Of a DNA stretch of 64,000 nucleotides, positions 10,646-24,947 are shown one piece after another. Origin of the DNA: Apostichopus japonicus (taxonomy: Eukaryota; Echinodermata; Holothuroidea; Aspidochirotida; Stichopodidae); assembly GCF_037975245.1 (NCBI RefSeq), contig NC_092578.1, positions 3,367,001 to 3,431,000 of the forward strand, in the 5' to 3' direction. Numbering within the stretch: the stretch's first letter is position 1; each line of letters starts with the position of its first letter. A model generated the notes under the pieces. It was not told where the DNA came from and made no database searches. It worked only from the letters and a program-made list of their open reading frames with translations. Both the position numbers and the translations under genes were made by a program.

Positions 10646-13600
10646 ATGGAGGGCAAAACTAAACAGGATAGTGAGACTGAGAGGTATCCCCATCTTAAGT
10701 ACATGTTATCAGAGTATATTAAAGAGCTATGTGAGAACTATTGCTTAGATTTAAAAGTTTTGAAAACCAAGGAAGAGAGAGTTAAGGCTCTTCAAACTAT
10801 ACCAAATTTGTCTGATGTGACTTCAAAAATTTCACCAAAAGTGAGTGTTAATTCACCCATTGTCAAGTTCAGGTTGGAAGGCTTGCATCCCCTCGGTGCT
10901 GAAGATGATTTAGAATGCTATTTGTCTACGTTTGAAAGACTTTGTAATAGCCAAGAAATTCCTTCGAAGAGATGGCCTATTCTATTGGAACCATACTTGA
11001 CTGGCAAGGCACAGAAAGCTTTCCACATTTTAAGTGAAAGTCAGAAACAAAGTTATGTTGTAGTTAAAGATGCATTGTTGGCAGCATTTCAGCTTACTCC
11101 AGATACGTACAGGGAGAAGTTTCGTTCCGCTGTAAAGGGCCCATCAGAAACTTTCAGACAGTACGGTAGTCGGCTTAGTTTGTATTTGAGACGTTGGACA
11201 GCTCCCACAGATAGATTGGCATCTTCACCCGAGTTTACTAGAATAATGGATTTGATTGCTGTTGATCAAATGATCTCCTCATTAAGAGACGAATCTTTGC
11301 GTTTAAAGTTACTGGAGCAGAAGTGGACTTCCCTTGTGGAAATTTCAGACTTTGCCGATAACATCTTGGTTGCCAGGGTCACTAGCAGGAATCGACAGAG
11401 TCAAGGTTCCAGATCGATGTCAGCTACTACACGTCCATATTTCCATACTGCCGGTGAAACAACAGGGCAGTCACAGAGGCCAGCTTCTAGCCAAGCGAGT
11501 AGAATTCGCCGACCAGCTACAGATCTTAATAACATCAGATGTTATACTTGTGGTAACTGGGGACATTTCAGTTATAACTGTTCAAATGTGTCACGTGATC
11601 AAAATGCTAATGTTGGCATTAATTTGGTGAGAATTTCTGACAAGGAGGTGGAGGAAAGGTTGTTCAGAGTTAAGGCCTCATTGGAGCATAGCTCTGAGGT
11701 GACAAATGTATGCAAGTTGGATGGGGCGTATTTTGAGGCAATGTTATTTGGTGGGAAAGTTCTTGCTTATGCTGATAGTGGAGCAGAAAGGTCACTCATT
11801 AGTACCTTAATGGTTGAAAATTGTGAGGTTACACCTTTGAGTGAACCCTTGTGTTTTAAGCTTTTGGATGACACACCTCTGGTTGTCACAGGTAAGGTGT
11901 CTACCTCTATGACTATTGCAGGGGAGACTGAAGAAGTTGAGCTTTATGTGGCTGACATTCCTTGTCAGGTACTTTTGGGGAGAGACTTGTTAAGGGCCTT
12001 TGCTCTGGTTTTTGATATATCTGAGAGTGCTTACTGGTCTGGGAAACAAAGCCCTTGTGTTAAGTTCCCTTTAGTTTGGATTCGAAAACAGACTGTAGTT
12101 GAGGGAGTTAGTAAACCTAGCAAAATACAGGAGAGTCAAAATTTGACCCAAGGTGATGCTGACTCAAAACATGTGCACGCTCTGAGGGCAGTATCGGGTA
12201 AATTGGGGTATGAGAAGCAGGTAAAGGGGCTGGTAGAAAACTTTAAAGAGGTCTTTGTGGACAAACCTGGCTACTGTGGCTGGCTGCAACATAGAATAGA
12301 AACGGGGGAGGCAGCGCCGGTAAAGAAACGTCCATATAAGTTGGCACCAAGCAAAAGGGCAAATCTAAAGAAACAGATTCATGATATGCTAGAACAAGAT
12401 ATCATTATCCCTTCTGTATCAGAGTGGTGTAGTCCGGTGGTGATGGTTGATAAACCAGATGGTACTTATAGGATGGCAGTCGATTATCGGGCTCTTAATG
12501 CAGTTACTAAGTCTTCCAACTATCCCATACCAAGTATTGATTCTATTTTGTATTCTATGTGTAATTCTAGGGTTTTTTCAACATTAGATTTGAAGTCAGG
12601 GTTTTGGCAAGCAGCCATTCATCCTGATGACCAGCCAAAGACAGCTTTTGTGTGTGAAGAGGGTGTTTATCAGTTTAAGCGATTACCATTTGGTTTAAAG
12701 AATGCAAGTAAATACTTTCAGAACCTCCTGGATGTTGTCTTTCAGTCTCTAGAGGGTAGTACAAGTAATAATTACTATCCATATATTGATGATATTGTAG
12801 TTCATTCATCTACCATTCAGGAACATTTTGAAGATCTGCATAAAGTTTTGGAGTGTCTTAAGAATGCAGGCCTAACAGTAAATCCAGCTAAATGTCATCT
12901 TGTGTATAAGGAGGTTAAATTTTTGGGGTATGTTATTAATGGAGACGGCATTAATTTGGATCCTTCTAAAAGTGAGGCAGTTGAGATGTTTCCTTCACCG
13001 ACAAACAAAAAAGCACTTGAGCGTTTTTTGGGCTTGAGTGGGTGGTGTTCTAAATTCATTCCAAATTATGCCACACTGGTGGAACCTCTTAACAACTTGC
13101 GGAGGAAAGATATAAGATGGGATTGGTCAGGGGAGTGCCAAAATGCATTTGAGCAATTAAAAGAGGTGATAGCCCGGGCTGTGTCTCTTAGTATTCCTGA
13201 TTGTAGTAGGCAATTTGAAGTCCATACTGATGCTAGTGGTGTAGGTTTAGGGGCGGCCTTAATGCAAGTCAATCATGCAGGTGAGCTTCGAGTTATAGCA
13301 TTTGCTTCTCGGGCATTGAGTAATGCGGAGAGAAATTATTCAGCCACAGAACTGGAGTGTTTAGCTGTAATTTGGGCATTAGAGAAATGGCGTCCTTATT
13401 TGGAGGGTTCAAGCACTGTAGTGTATACGGACCATCAAGCGTTAGTGTGGATGCTGCGTGCAAAGGCATTAAAAGGAAGACTAATGAGGTGGGCTTTGAG
13501 ACTTCAGGAATTTGATTACATCATTCATTATAGGCCGGGGTCTCAAAATGTTGTCCCAGATGCACTCTCTAGAGCAGTGATAGGTGTGGTTAATTATGAC

Positions 13601-15028
13601 CAAAATGTATGTTTTCATCCGGATTGCAAAGGGGATCCTTCGTCAAAGATATTTTGGATACAGTGTGAGAATTGTGATAGGTGGTTCCATTGGGTATGTC
13701 TAGGTCTGAGCAAGGAGGAAGTTGATAAAATAGACAATTATCACTGTGCCGAGTGTTCTTCTGGGATCTCACAGGCAGCGTTAGCTGAAAGTGACGAGGG
13801 TGTAGAACGTAGCATTAAGAGTTGTGTCCTTCCAGATGAGAATCAGTTCCTTCTGAAACAACAAGATGATTCGAGGTTGTCGACCATTAGGCAAGGTTTA
13901 AAGCAGGGTAATGTTGAAGATGTTGGCATGCAAGGTTATGTAATGGAGGAAGACCTACTAAAGTACAAGATCGGGCCAGCCGGGCAAAGAGTTGTAGTCC
14001 CGGATCAGTTAGTGAATGAAGTTATCAATCACTACCATTGTTCACCTACGTGCCCCCACTTAGGTGTAAGAAAGACAATTTCTAAAATAAGGGAGAAATT
14101 TTGGTGGAAGAGTATGAAATCTTCTGTTGAAAAGTTCATCAAACGATGTAGGATTTGCCAGTTGACTAAACCAGTGTATCGAAAATCATCAGGGTATATG
14201 CAGTCAACTGTGAGCAGGTGTCCATGGGATATTCTGGCTATGGATCTTTTGGGCCCCTTCCCAGAAAGTAAAGAGGGCAAATTATATATACTGGTATTGA
14301 CAGATCATTTTTCAAGATTTTCCTTCTTAGTTACACTCAGAAGGGCAACTGGTAAAATTTTAGCAGCCGTTATTAGACAATTATTTTGTACTTGGGGGGC
14401 TTGTAATACTCTAGTCTCTGACAATGGACCACAAATGATTTCACAGAAGGTGGCCCAAGTATGTGTTCTCTGGGGTGTAAAGAGGTCATTTACAAGCCCC
14501 TATCATCCTCAGGCCAATTGGGTTGAGAGGGTTAATAGAAACTTAGTTTCTATGTTGTGTTGTTTTATGAAGGGTGATCATACAGAGTGGGATGACTTGG
14601 TACCAGAGTTTATGTTTGCCCTTAATTCCTATGTACATGATTCCACTGGATTCTCTCCAGCAGAGTTATTTCTTAACCGTACCCTGAGAGGACTTGGAGA
14701 ATGGGTGGGGAGTGATAGCAAGGTAGTAAGGGATAAGGAAGCCATGTGGGCAGTTGCAAAACAGAACATGGAACGCCAGACAAAGGTCAATAAAGGGCAG
14801 TATGATAGAAAGAGGGAAGAGTCTATAGTCAGAGTGGGTGATGTGGTGGCACTCCGATCACATGCTTTATCAAACTTAAGAAAACAATTTTCAGCAAAAC
14901 TAGCACCAAAGTGGAGGGGACCTTACTTGGTTTCTGGGCAGGTTTCTCCAGTGACATTTCGTATACGAGAGGAGAAGTCGGGGGAAACTAGGCTGGCCCA
15001 TGTGGACCAATTGAAGTTGTTCTGGTAA
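10646..15028 (+). CDS. Gag-Pol polyprotein of Ty3/gypsy element with internal PHD finger
   Basis: Encodes all retrotransposition functions as one frame, 1,460 aa from the ATG at 10646, chosen for its ACCATGG context; the frame is open further 5' without a better start. Domains: Gag with CCHC knuckle (C299-C312, CYTCGNWGHFSYNC), aspartic protease (DSG at 377), reverse transcriptase (D613; YIDD at 713-716), RNase H (HTDASG, D862), a C4HC3 PHD finger (989-1037), integrase HHCC (about 1128-1172), DDE core (D1200, D1259, E1294) and a GPY/F module (about 1425). Gag and Pol are fused with no frameshift. A PHD finger between RNase H and integrase is not part of the standard Ty3/gypsy layout. No inactivating mutation seen. 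Confidence 0.93.
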   Translation: MEGKTKQDSETERYPHLKYMLSEYIKELCENYCLDLKVLKTKEERVKALQTIPNLSDVTSKISPKVSVNSPIVKFRLEGLHPLGAEDDLECYLSTFERLCNSQEIPSKRWPILLEPYLTGKAQKAFHILSESQKQSYVVVKDALLAAFQLTPDTYREKFRSAVKGPSETFRQYGSRLSLYLRRWTAPTDRLASSPEFTRIMDLIAVDQMISSLRDESLRLKLLEQKWTSLVEISDFADNILVARVTSRNRQSQGSRSMSATTRPYFHTAGETTGQSQRPASSQASRIRRPATDLNNIRCYTCGNWGHFSYNCSNVSRDQNANVGINLVRISDKEVEERLFRVKASLEHSSEVTNVCKLDGAYFEAMLFGGKVLAYADSGAERSLISTLMVENCEVTPLSEPLCFKLLDDTPLVVTGKVSTSMTIAGETEEVELYVADIPCQVLLGRDLLRAFALVFDISESAYWSGKQSPCVKFPLVWIRKQTVVEGVSKPSKIQESQNLTQGDADSKHVHALRAVSGKLGYEKQVKGLVENFKEVFVDKPGYCGWLQHRIETGEAAPVKKRPYKLAPSKRANLKKQIHDMLEQDIIIPSVSEWCSPVVMVDKPDGTYRMAVDYRALNAVTKSSNYPIPSIDSILYSMCNSRVFSTLDLKSGFWQAAIHPDDQPKTAFVCEEGVYQFKRLPFGLKNASKYFQNLLDVVFQSLEGSTSNNYYPYIDDIVVHSSTIQEHFEDLHKVLECLKNAGLTVNPAKCHLVYKEVKFLGYVINGDGINLDPSKSEAVEMFPSPTNKKALERFLGLSGWCSKFIPNYATLVEPLNNLRRKDIRWDWSGECQNAFEQLKEVIARAVSLSIPDCSRQFEVHTDASGVGLGAALMQVNHAGELRVIAFASRALSNAERNYSATELECLAVIWALEKWRPYLEGSSTVVYTDHQALVWMLRAKALKGRLMRWALRLQEFDYIIHYRPGSQNVVPDALSRAVIGVVNYDQNVCFHPDCKGDPSSKIFWIQCENCDRWFHWVCLGLSKEEVDKIDNYHCAECSSGISQAALAESDEGVERSIKSCVLPDENQFLLKQQDDSRLSTIRQGLKQGNVEDVGMQGYVMEEDLLKYKIGPAGQRVVVPDQLVNEVINHYHCSPTCPHLGVRKTISKIREKFWWKSMKSSVEKFIKRCRICQLTKPVYRKSSGYMQSTVSRCPWDILAMDLLGPFPESKEGKLYILVLTDHFSRFSFLVTLRRATGKILAAVIRQLFCTWGACNTLVSDNGPQMISQKVAQVCVLWGVKRSFTSPYHPQANWVERVNRNLVSMLCCFMKGDHTEWDDLVPEFMFALNSYVHDSTGFSPAELFLNRTLRGLGEWVGSDSKVVRDKEAMWAVAKQNMERQTKVNKGQYDRKREESIVRVGDVVALRSHALSNLRKQFSAKLAPKWRGPYLVSGQVSPVTFRIREEKSGETRLAHVDQLKLFW
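13610..13756 (+). other. PHD finger domain inside gypsy Pol
   Basis: Zinc ligands C-x4-C, C-x2-C (CENC), H-x2-C (HWVC), C-x2-C (CAEC), with the typical WIQCENCDRWFHWVC core. The Trp two residues before the third Cys is where histone H3 tail-reading PHD fingers carry a cage residue. Chromatin binding during integration is inference. Confidence 0.85.
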
Positions 15029-15046
15029 AATTTTGGAAAAAGGGGT

Positions 15047-15065
15047 GCTTTGGGGCGGGGGGAGA
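15047..15065 (+). promoter_or_regulatory. Polypurine tract
   Basis: Purine-rich run (GGGGCGGGGGGAGA with one C) directly before the 3' LTR; expected plus-strand primer site. Confidence 0.75.
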
Positions 15066-15449
15066 TGTAGAGATAGCTTATTACTTATGCGACTGGCACT
15101 GTTATGTACAAGAAGTATGTGTGTCAGTTTACATGTATACCAGGTGGACATAGTACTGTATTCAGTTCATTCCTCCTATCAATGGTATATTGTTCTTTAT
15201 GCATATATTATGTTAATAGCTAGACCAGTGGTCTATAGTTGTTGTGGTACATGCTACATTCCTCTTATCAATGGTACATTGTTCTTATGCATTTATGTTA
15301 TGTAAATAGCTAGACAAGCAGTCTAGTTAGTAAGACTGAATAAAGAAGTAAGGCAGAGCCTCCCAGACCCTCAGAGTGTGCACATGTATTTTCTTGTTTC
15401 TGTGTTTTGTGTTCAAAGTCTGTCCGGTGTCAAGCCCTCGGACTCTACA
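15066..15449 (+). repeat. 3' LTR of gypsy element
   Basis: 384 bp, identical by eye to the 5' LTR, including the internal duplication and AATAAA signal. Confidence 0.95.
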
Positions 15450-15453
15450 AACT

Positions 15454-16565
15454 GAACTGTATTTCCTCCAACACTGCACTGCATACAGCAGTGCAGTACA
15501 CCAGCTGTAAGGCATACTATACAAACATTAACATAACAATAATGGGTAAGTGAACATAACAATAACACCAATAAGATGGCATGCATAGCATGCAGTATAA
15601 GTCTTACACTACTGTACATACCATACCCTACACTAGTATTAACCCTACTGGCCTAACCTGTGAACAGTTCATCAACATGAGATTGGGACTAGGCCTACCA
15701 AAACATAACGTTTAGAATTTCTGCATCAATATTCCAAGGACGTAACATGATGTTCAAATTTATTCTATCCTCTTCCTCCATAACCTAACGTTTGGGTATT
15801 TTAATTATTTTAATTTTGCATTCGGCGTTTCGCGAAACTGGCTACATTAGCGCTATGCTAGGTGCAGGTACTGATCCACCTGGAACCGCGTTTAATTTAG
15901 GACTAACGTTAGAGCGACTTGTTGACCAACACAACTTTAGAACATCAGTAATAGGCTATCGCAAGTTAATTTGTAGTTTACCTGATACCTCTTCTCAGAC
16001 TTCTAATGCATACATTGTATTTCAGACTATTATTATTAGGTTGACCAAACTGTAATGCTCAAACCAGTACGCATAGATCGTCGCCATTTTCAAACAAATG
16101 CGGTTTCCAACGAATCGTGATTTGAAACCTTAGTTACCATAAAACAACATACAAATAATTGCTAAGTATCTGCTAGACTCTCTCGAGCAGATCTGCAATG
16201 TCCTATACATAATGGTCTATCGCTGACTGAAATTGCGTCACCGTTTCAAAATAAATCCCATAAACATTCCTAATTGAGGCGTCTTCATCTCTCAAGTTGA
16301 GACGTCATTGCTTCCAATACGTTAATGGTCAATTCACTTCAGACTATTTCTGCCTCAAATTAGGCCGCGAGTATTGTTTCGAAATAAGTCCTTGCCACGT
16401 TCGTCAAATTCGCCCTGTTAATTGCTCGTTATGAATCCAATCTGAGCCGTTTTCAACCCGGAAATTTATACTTTACTTGTTTCAAACACGAGGCTTAAGG
16501 CTACTTTTTCAAATGAGGTTACTTTCACTTCAAAATTTAGCCTTTGTTACTTTAAAATACGCCGT
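15454..16565. other. Spacer, nothing recognised
   Basis: No coding exon, RNA gene or repeat identified between the gypsy element and the LINE fragment. Confidence 0.4.
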
Positions 16566-17412
16566 CATTAGTTTAGTTTAGTAGTGAAAAAGGATCAGGA
16601 GGGACACTCAAGTCCCAATCAAGGACCATAGGAGAGAGAAAAAAAAACTGAAGACACAAACACACAGACCCGATAACAATGCTTAAAGTGCTTGTCCAAA
16701 GCATTCTTAAACCCACTGACACTACTTGCAAGTACAACTTTCTCAGGCAAACCATTCCACTCATTCACAACCCTATTAGAAAATATTAATCCTACTTTGT
16801 GACTTTTGGAGTTTAAGACAATGGCCTCTGGTACACAGGCGTGTAGCCAAGGGGGGGGGGGGCGAAGGGGGAAACCCCCTCCCCCTTGAGCATATTTTTT
16901 ATATATTTCTTAAATGTTTTTATGATATCGCTAGTATTTTCAAAAAAGAAAATGCTAAGATGCAACTTACAAGGCCTGGGAAGTGCCATTTCCAGCGATC
17001 TGGGAGGCATTTTCAGCCAAAATGTTCTTGTACGCTTCGCGCCAACACATTGTGGCGCTACGCTTAGATAGTTTGCAATGCCGAATCTACAGTTTCGCCC
17101 CTCCCTTGGCAAATTCCTGGCTACGCGCCTGCTGGTACAACTACTATTAGCAAACATGAAAAAGTCAGTAAAGGATAAATTGTCAAAACCATACACAATC
17201 TTGAAAACCTGAATCAAGTCCCCACGTAACCTCCTAAGCTATACAGTGTGGTGAGATTCAACAGTTGTAACCGCCTATAATAAGGAACACTCTTTAAGGA
17301 ACTAATCATCCTAGGTAGTAGCCCTCCTCTGGACCTTTTCAAGTACTTCCTTATCCTTAGCAAAATATGGGTTCCAAGCCTGCACAGCATACTCCAGATG
17401 AGGCCTACTTCA
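16566..17412 (-). pseudogene. 3' fragment of a CR1/L2-like LINE, frameshifted and interrupted
   Basis: Minus-strand remnants of the reverse-transcriptase C-terminal region: [20 protein letters not shown], then after a frameshift MISSLKSVPYYRRLQLLNL, then RRLRGDLIQVFKIVYGFDNL. Beyond a 296-bp MITE insertion come LIFSNRVVNEWNGLPEKVV and FKNALDKHF. The 3' end has short TAAAC repeats, as in CR1/L2-type LINEs. 5'-truncated, at least two frame breaks, not functional. Confidence 0.85.
16836..17131. mobile_element. hAT MITE inserted in the LINE fragment
   Basis: 296 bp with inverted ends CAGGCGTGTAGCCA and CAGGCGCGTAGCCA and perfect 8-bp duplication CTGGTACA (16828-16835, 17132-17139). Contains the hairpin GCGCCA-8 nt-TGGCGC (17039-17058) and CTTAGATAGT shared with MITEs near 41, 51 and 63.6 kb. 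Confidence 0.9.
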
Positions 17413-18165
17413 TATTAAACCGTTAATGTCATGTTTCATGTAAGGCCGGGTGCCTCAGGATGCAGCGCCAGCTTTCTTTCAACTCAAATCACACCGTTAT
17501 CACTGGTGTGACTTCAAACAAGACAATTAATATTTCACTATACAAAGTTAGCCTATTTTCTTGAAAATGGTACGTTACAATCAAAATTTCGTTATTCGCG
17601 TTCTATATTCTACGTTGTGCATTTGTCTTGGGTAATAAATATTGAAGTTAATCAGTGACATGCACTTGATTTCAAATGTGTGAGGGAGAGGGGAAGGTGG
17701 GGAGGGGGAGGATATTACCAAATTCCCCACCGAGCTTGGCAGGGGCAAGAACCTTTATGGATAGGCTGATAAACGATCGAATTCATGGGGCTTAGTTTTC
17801 AAGTCGTTGTATGCGGCTTCCTCGAAGGGAAGTGTATGGGTCCTCCCCAGAAAGAAAAGTTTAAATGTAAAATAGTGCTTTCTGTGGCATATAGAACCAT
17901 AATTTAGGTCTATAATTATCCGTCCTATCCCTCCCCTTGCACACGTCATGCACTGTTGTTATTACCTGTATAATAATTTCCCTCTGCATGCTGTACTAAG
18001 TGTAGGCCCAGCTGAATGATAGTTTCAATTACCATATTTGCACTTAAGTAAAAAGCTATACTGCTATAAAGCTATATATATATATCACTCCGATCACGGA
18101 AATCTTCATTATATAAATACAATTATTCTCTTTCTGTGGGTTCTGTTTCATGTGTATACCCTCCA
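17413..18165. other. Spacer, nothing recognised
   Basis: No gene or element supported between the LINE fragment and the second U2-headed repeat. Confidence 0.4.
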
Positions 18166-18387
18166 TTCATTCTCGGCATTTTGGCTAAGATCATGTGCCG
18201 TATCTGTTCCTTTTCTAAGGGAATCGTGATACACACCTGACTTACAGTATATATGATAACATAGTCACAGTCTCGATGCAAAGGGAACTGGACTAGTTGA
18301 GAGTGGGATCAGTATAGCTTGGTAGTTTGGTTTTCGTGCCCAGGTTCCTTCTAAATTGACTTTTCTTAAAACAAAATTAAAAAAACA
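18166..18387 (+). mobile_element. SINE-like repeat with U2 snRNA-derived head, copy B
   Basis: Begins with CTCGGCATTTTGGCTAAGATCA-like U2 sequence. It shares ACACACCTGAC, AGTCACAGTC, GATCAGT and GGTTTTCGTGCCCAGGTTC blocks with copy A. Ends in an A-rich run (about 18367-18387). More diverged than copy A in the head. Confidence 0.72.
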
Positions 18388-18520
18388 AAGGCCCATCCGT
18401 TCCTTGACTATACGTTGGAACGCGTTGCAGTGCAAAAGCAGTGCAAAAGCTTTCATGGTAAATAACCCTCGCAGGAATAGGGAGTTGTCAGAGATCCACC
18501 CACATCTCCAAGTTCTCAAC

Positions 18521-18884
18521 TTAAAGGGTGAGAAGACTCGCGCACAAAGAAACGTCTCATGCCGGTAAACTGACCTAGTTTCTAATTAGGTTTAACAGAA
18601 GTGTTAGACACCACCATCGATCCCAGAAAATACACACACAGCTTGCTACCGTCGGTAATTAGACACTAGTGTACAGTCAATACATACAGGTACGGTCAAT
18701 ACCCACGATGCAGTGTACATAGCAGCGATGGACATCTCAGGTCTAGATGAAAGATAACAAGTTATCACGTTTCATTACTGTCTGCATTTTTTAGCGACAA
18801 GAAGAAAATTTCACTTGCAAGCAACGGAAAGTTAACTTTTTCAGAGCGCGGCATGCTGTTTGGGCGAGTCTTCAATGCCTTTAA
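18521..18884 (-). mobile_element. TTAA-flanked MITE, copy 2
   Basis: 364 bp, bounded by TTAA at 18521-18524 and 18881-18884, inverted relative to copy 1 at 626-988 and aligned with it throughout (for example the GATCCCAGAAAATACACACAC and CGGTAATTAGACACTAGTG blocks). Non-coding. Confidence 0.75.
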
Positions 18885-23830
<4,946 letters not shown>

Positions 23831-23858
23831 ATTTTTGACTGAATTTGACTTTACCAAA

Positions 23859-24947
23859 ATGGCGACGACTTGGAGACCTTCATTGTGGAATACCACCACC
23901 ACCACGTTTGACCTGTGGACTAGTACATCAACCAATCAAATCGACGCAAACGACGGTTACTATTTTGGCGGTCTACCACCAGGATGGACATGGGAGGGTA
24001 TCCTGTACGTCGTCGCGTTACTGCGCATGCGTATCGGTCTCTGCTACATCGCTCTATTCTGCAATATTGTCGTCCTGCTGTTACAGATCAAATTACAAAG
24101 TTTTCGTAAAACTCAGTTTATGTTCGGCTTCGTCCTCACGATATCCGACGGTATATATTCCGTAGCTGTGCTGATCGAGACACACCTCTATTACCGTGAC
24201 GTAGACTCCATATCGAATGTCTACGGTGCAGTTGTGTTAGCCTCAAACCTACTCTCATTCTTTGCCATCATCGGTGTCGGCTTCGACCGATACCTGGCCC
24301 TATGTGGTATTCCCCTAAAGTACAAGCTCGTCATAACAACTAGACGGTACGGGATGATCATATTGGCTATGGTGATATCTTCAAGCCTCTACAGTTTTGG
24401 ATTTACACGGTTCGGTACCCAGACCGGTCCCGAGGTGCCCATTCGTATGTTTATCGTGTTAACAATCTGCATCGCCACTTCGTCCCTTACCTACGTTGCC
24501 ATCGGCGCGTCACTTCTGAGAACTTTCAACAAGACCACTCTCGGCGCATCGGTGAAGAAAGCCAGGATTCAACAAACAAAACGGCTGATGTTGGCGTTTA
24601 GTCTTATCCTCACAACGAACATCATCTGTTATATGCCACATAGTCTGTTCGGTCTATGGTTGAGCTTTAAACCATTTGACCAAAGGTATGGTCTTTTGGA
24701 AAATATCATTATCGCTAATTGGTTGTATAACATCCGACAACTCAACTCCAGTTTTAACCCATTGATCTACTGGAAGCAGGTACTGACGAGAGAAGTATCC
24801 CGGCCAAGTTGCTGCAAGAGGAAATCAAAAGGACCGGGAAGAGGGGGTTCATCGACAGCAGATAGAAGCCGAGATTCAAAATCTACTAGTCTTTCTGAAT
24901 CTGTAGCTAAAAAAGGAACCACAAACCCTTCATTTCGTGGTGTATAA
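23859..24947 (+). CDS. Rhodopsin-like GPCR 1, candidate chemoreceptor
   Basis: 362-aa seven-transmembrane receptor in one coding exon. The start at 23859 (AAAATGG) follows a splice acceptor at 23829-23830 (TTCTTTCTAG), so a 5' UTR exon lies upstream. N-glycosylation site at N11, motif GLPPGWTWE at 38-46, then TM1. DRY at 143-145, IQQTKRLMLAFSLIL leading into TM6 with CYMPHS (257-262), NPLIY at 300-304, two C-terminal cysteines (318-319) as possible palmitoylation sites, Ser/Thr-rich tail. The cysteines that normally join TM3 and ECL2 are missing. Plasma-membrane G-protein signalling is expected; ligand unknown. Clustered, intronless-CDS receptors of this kind are expanded in echinoderms and proposed as chemosensory (inference here). 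Confidence 0.88.
   Translation: MATTWRPSLWNTTTTTFDLWTSTSTNQIDANDGYYFGGLPPGWTWEGILYVVALLRMRIGLCYIALFCNIVVLLLQIKLQSFRKTQFMFGFVLTISDGIYSVAVLIETHLYYRDVDSISNVYGAVVLASNLLSFFAIIGVGFDRYLALCGIPLKYKLVITTRRYGMIILAMVISSSLYSFGFTRFGTQTGPEVPIRMFIVLTICIATSSLTYVAIGASLLRTFNKTTLGASVKKARIQQTKRLMLAFSLILTTNIICYMPHSLFGLWLSFKPFDQRYGLLENIIIANWLYNIRQLNSSFNPLIYWKQVLTREVSRPSCCKRKSKGPGRGGSSTADRSRDSKSTSLSESVAKKGTTNPSFRGV

Larger units (their letters stand above)
10101..15449 (+). mobile_element. Intact Ty3/gypsy LTR retrotransposon
   Basis: 5,349-bp element: 384-bp LTRs that I read as identical (10101-10484, 15066-15449), both TG...CA; AACT duplicated at 10097-10100 and 15450-15453; primer-binding site next to the 5' LTR; one long gag-pol frame without stops; purine-rich tract before the 3' LTR. 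Domain order (protease, RT, RNase H, integrase) is that of Ty3/gypsy. No envelope frame. Identical LTRs and an open frame imply very recent insertion. Confidence 0.95.

Noticed and set aside
10101-15449. Endogenous retrovirus with an envelope gene
   Set aside because: The single frame ends 37 bases before the 3' LTR; there is no room for an envelope and none is seen.
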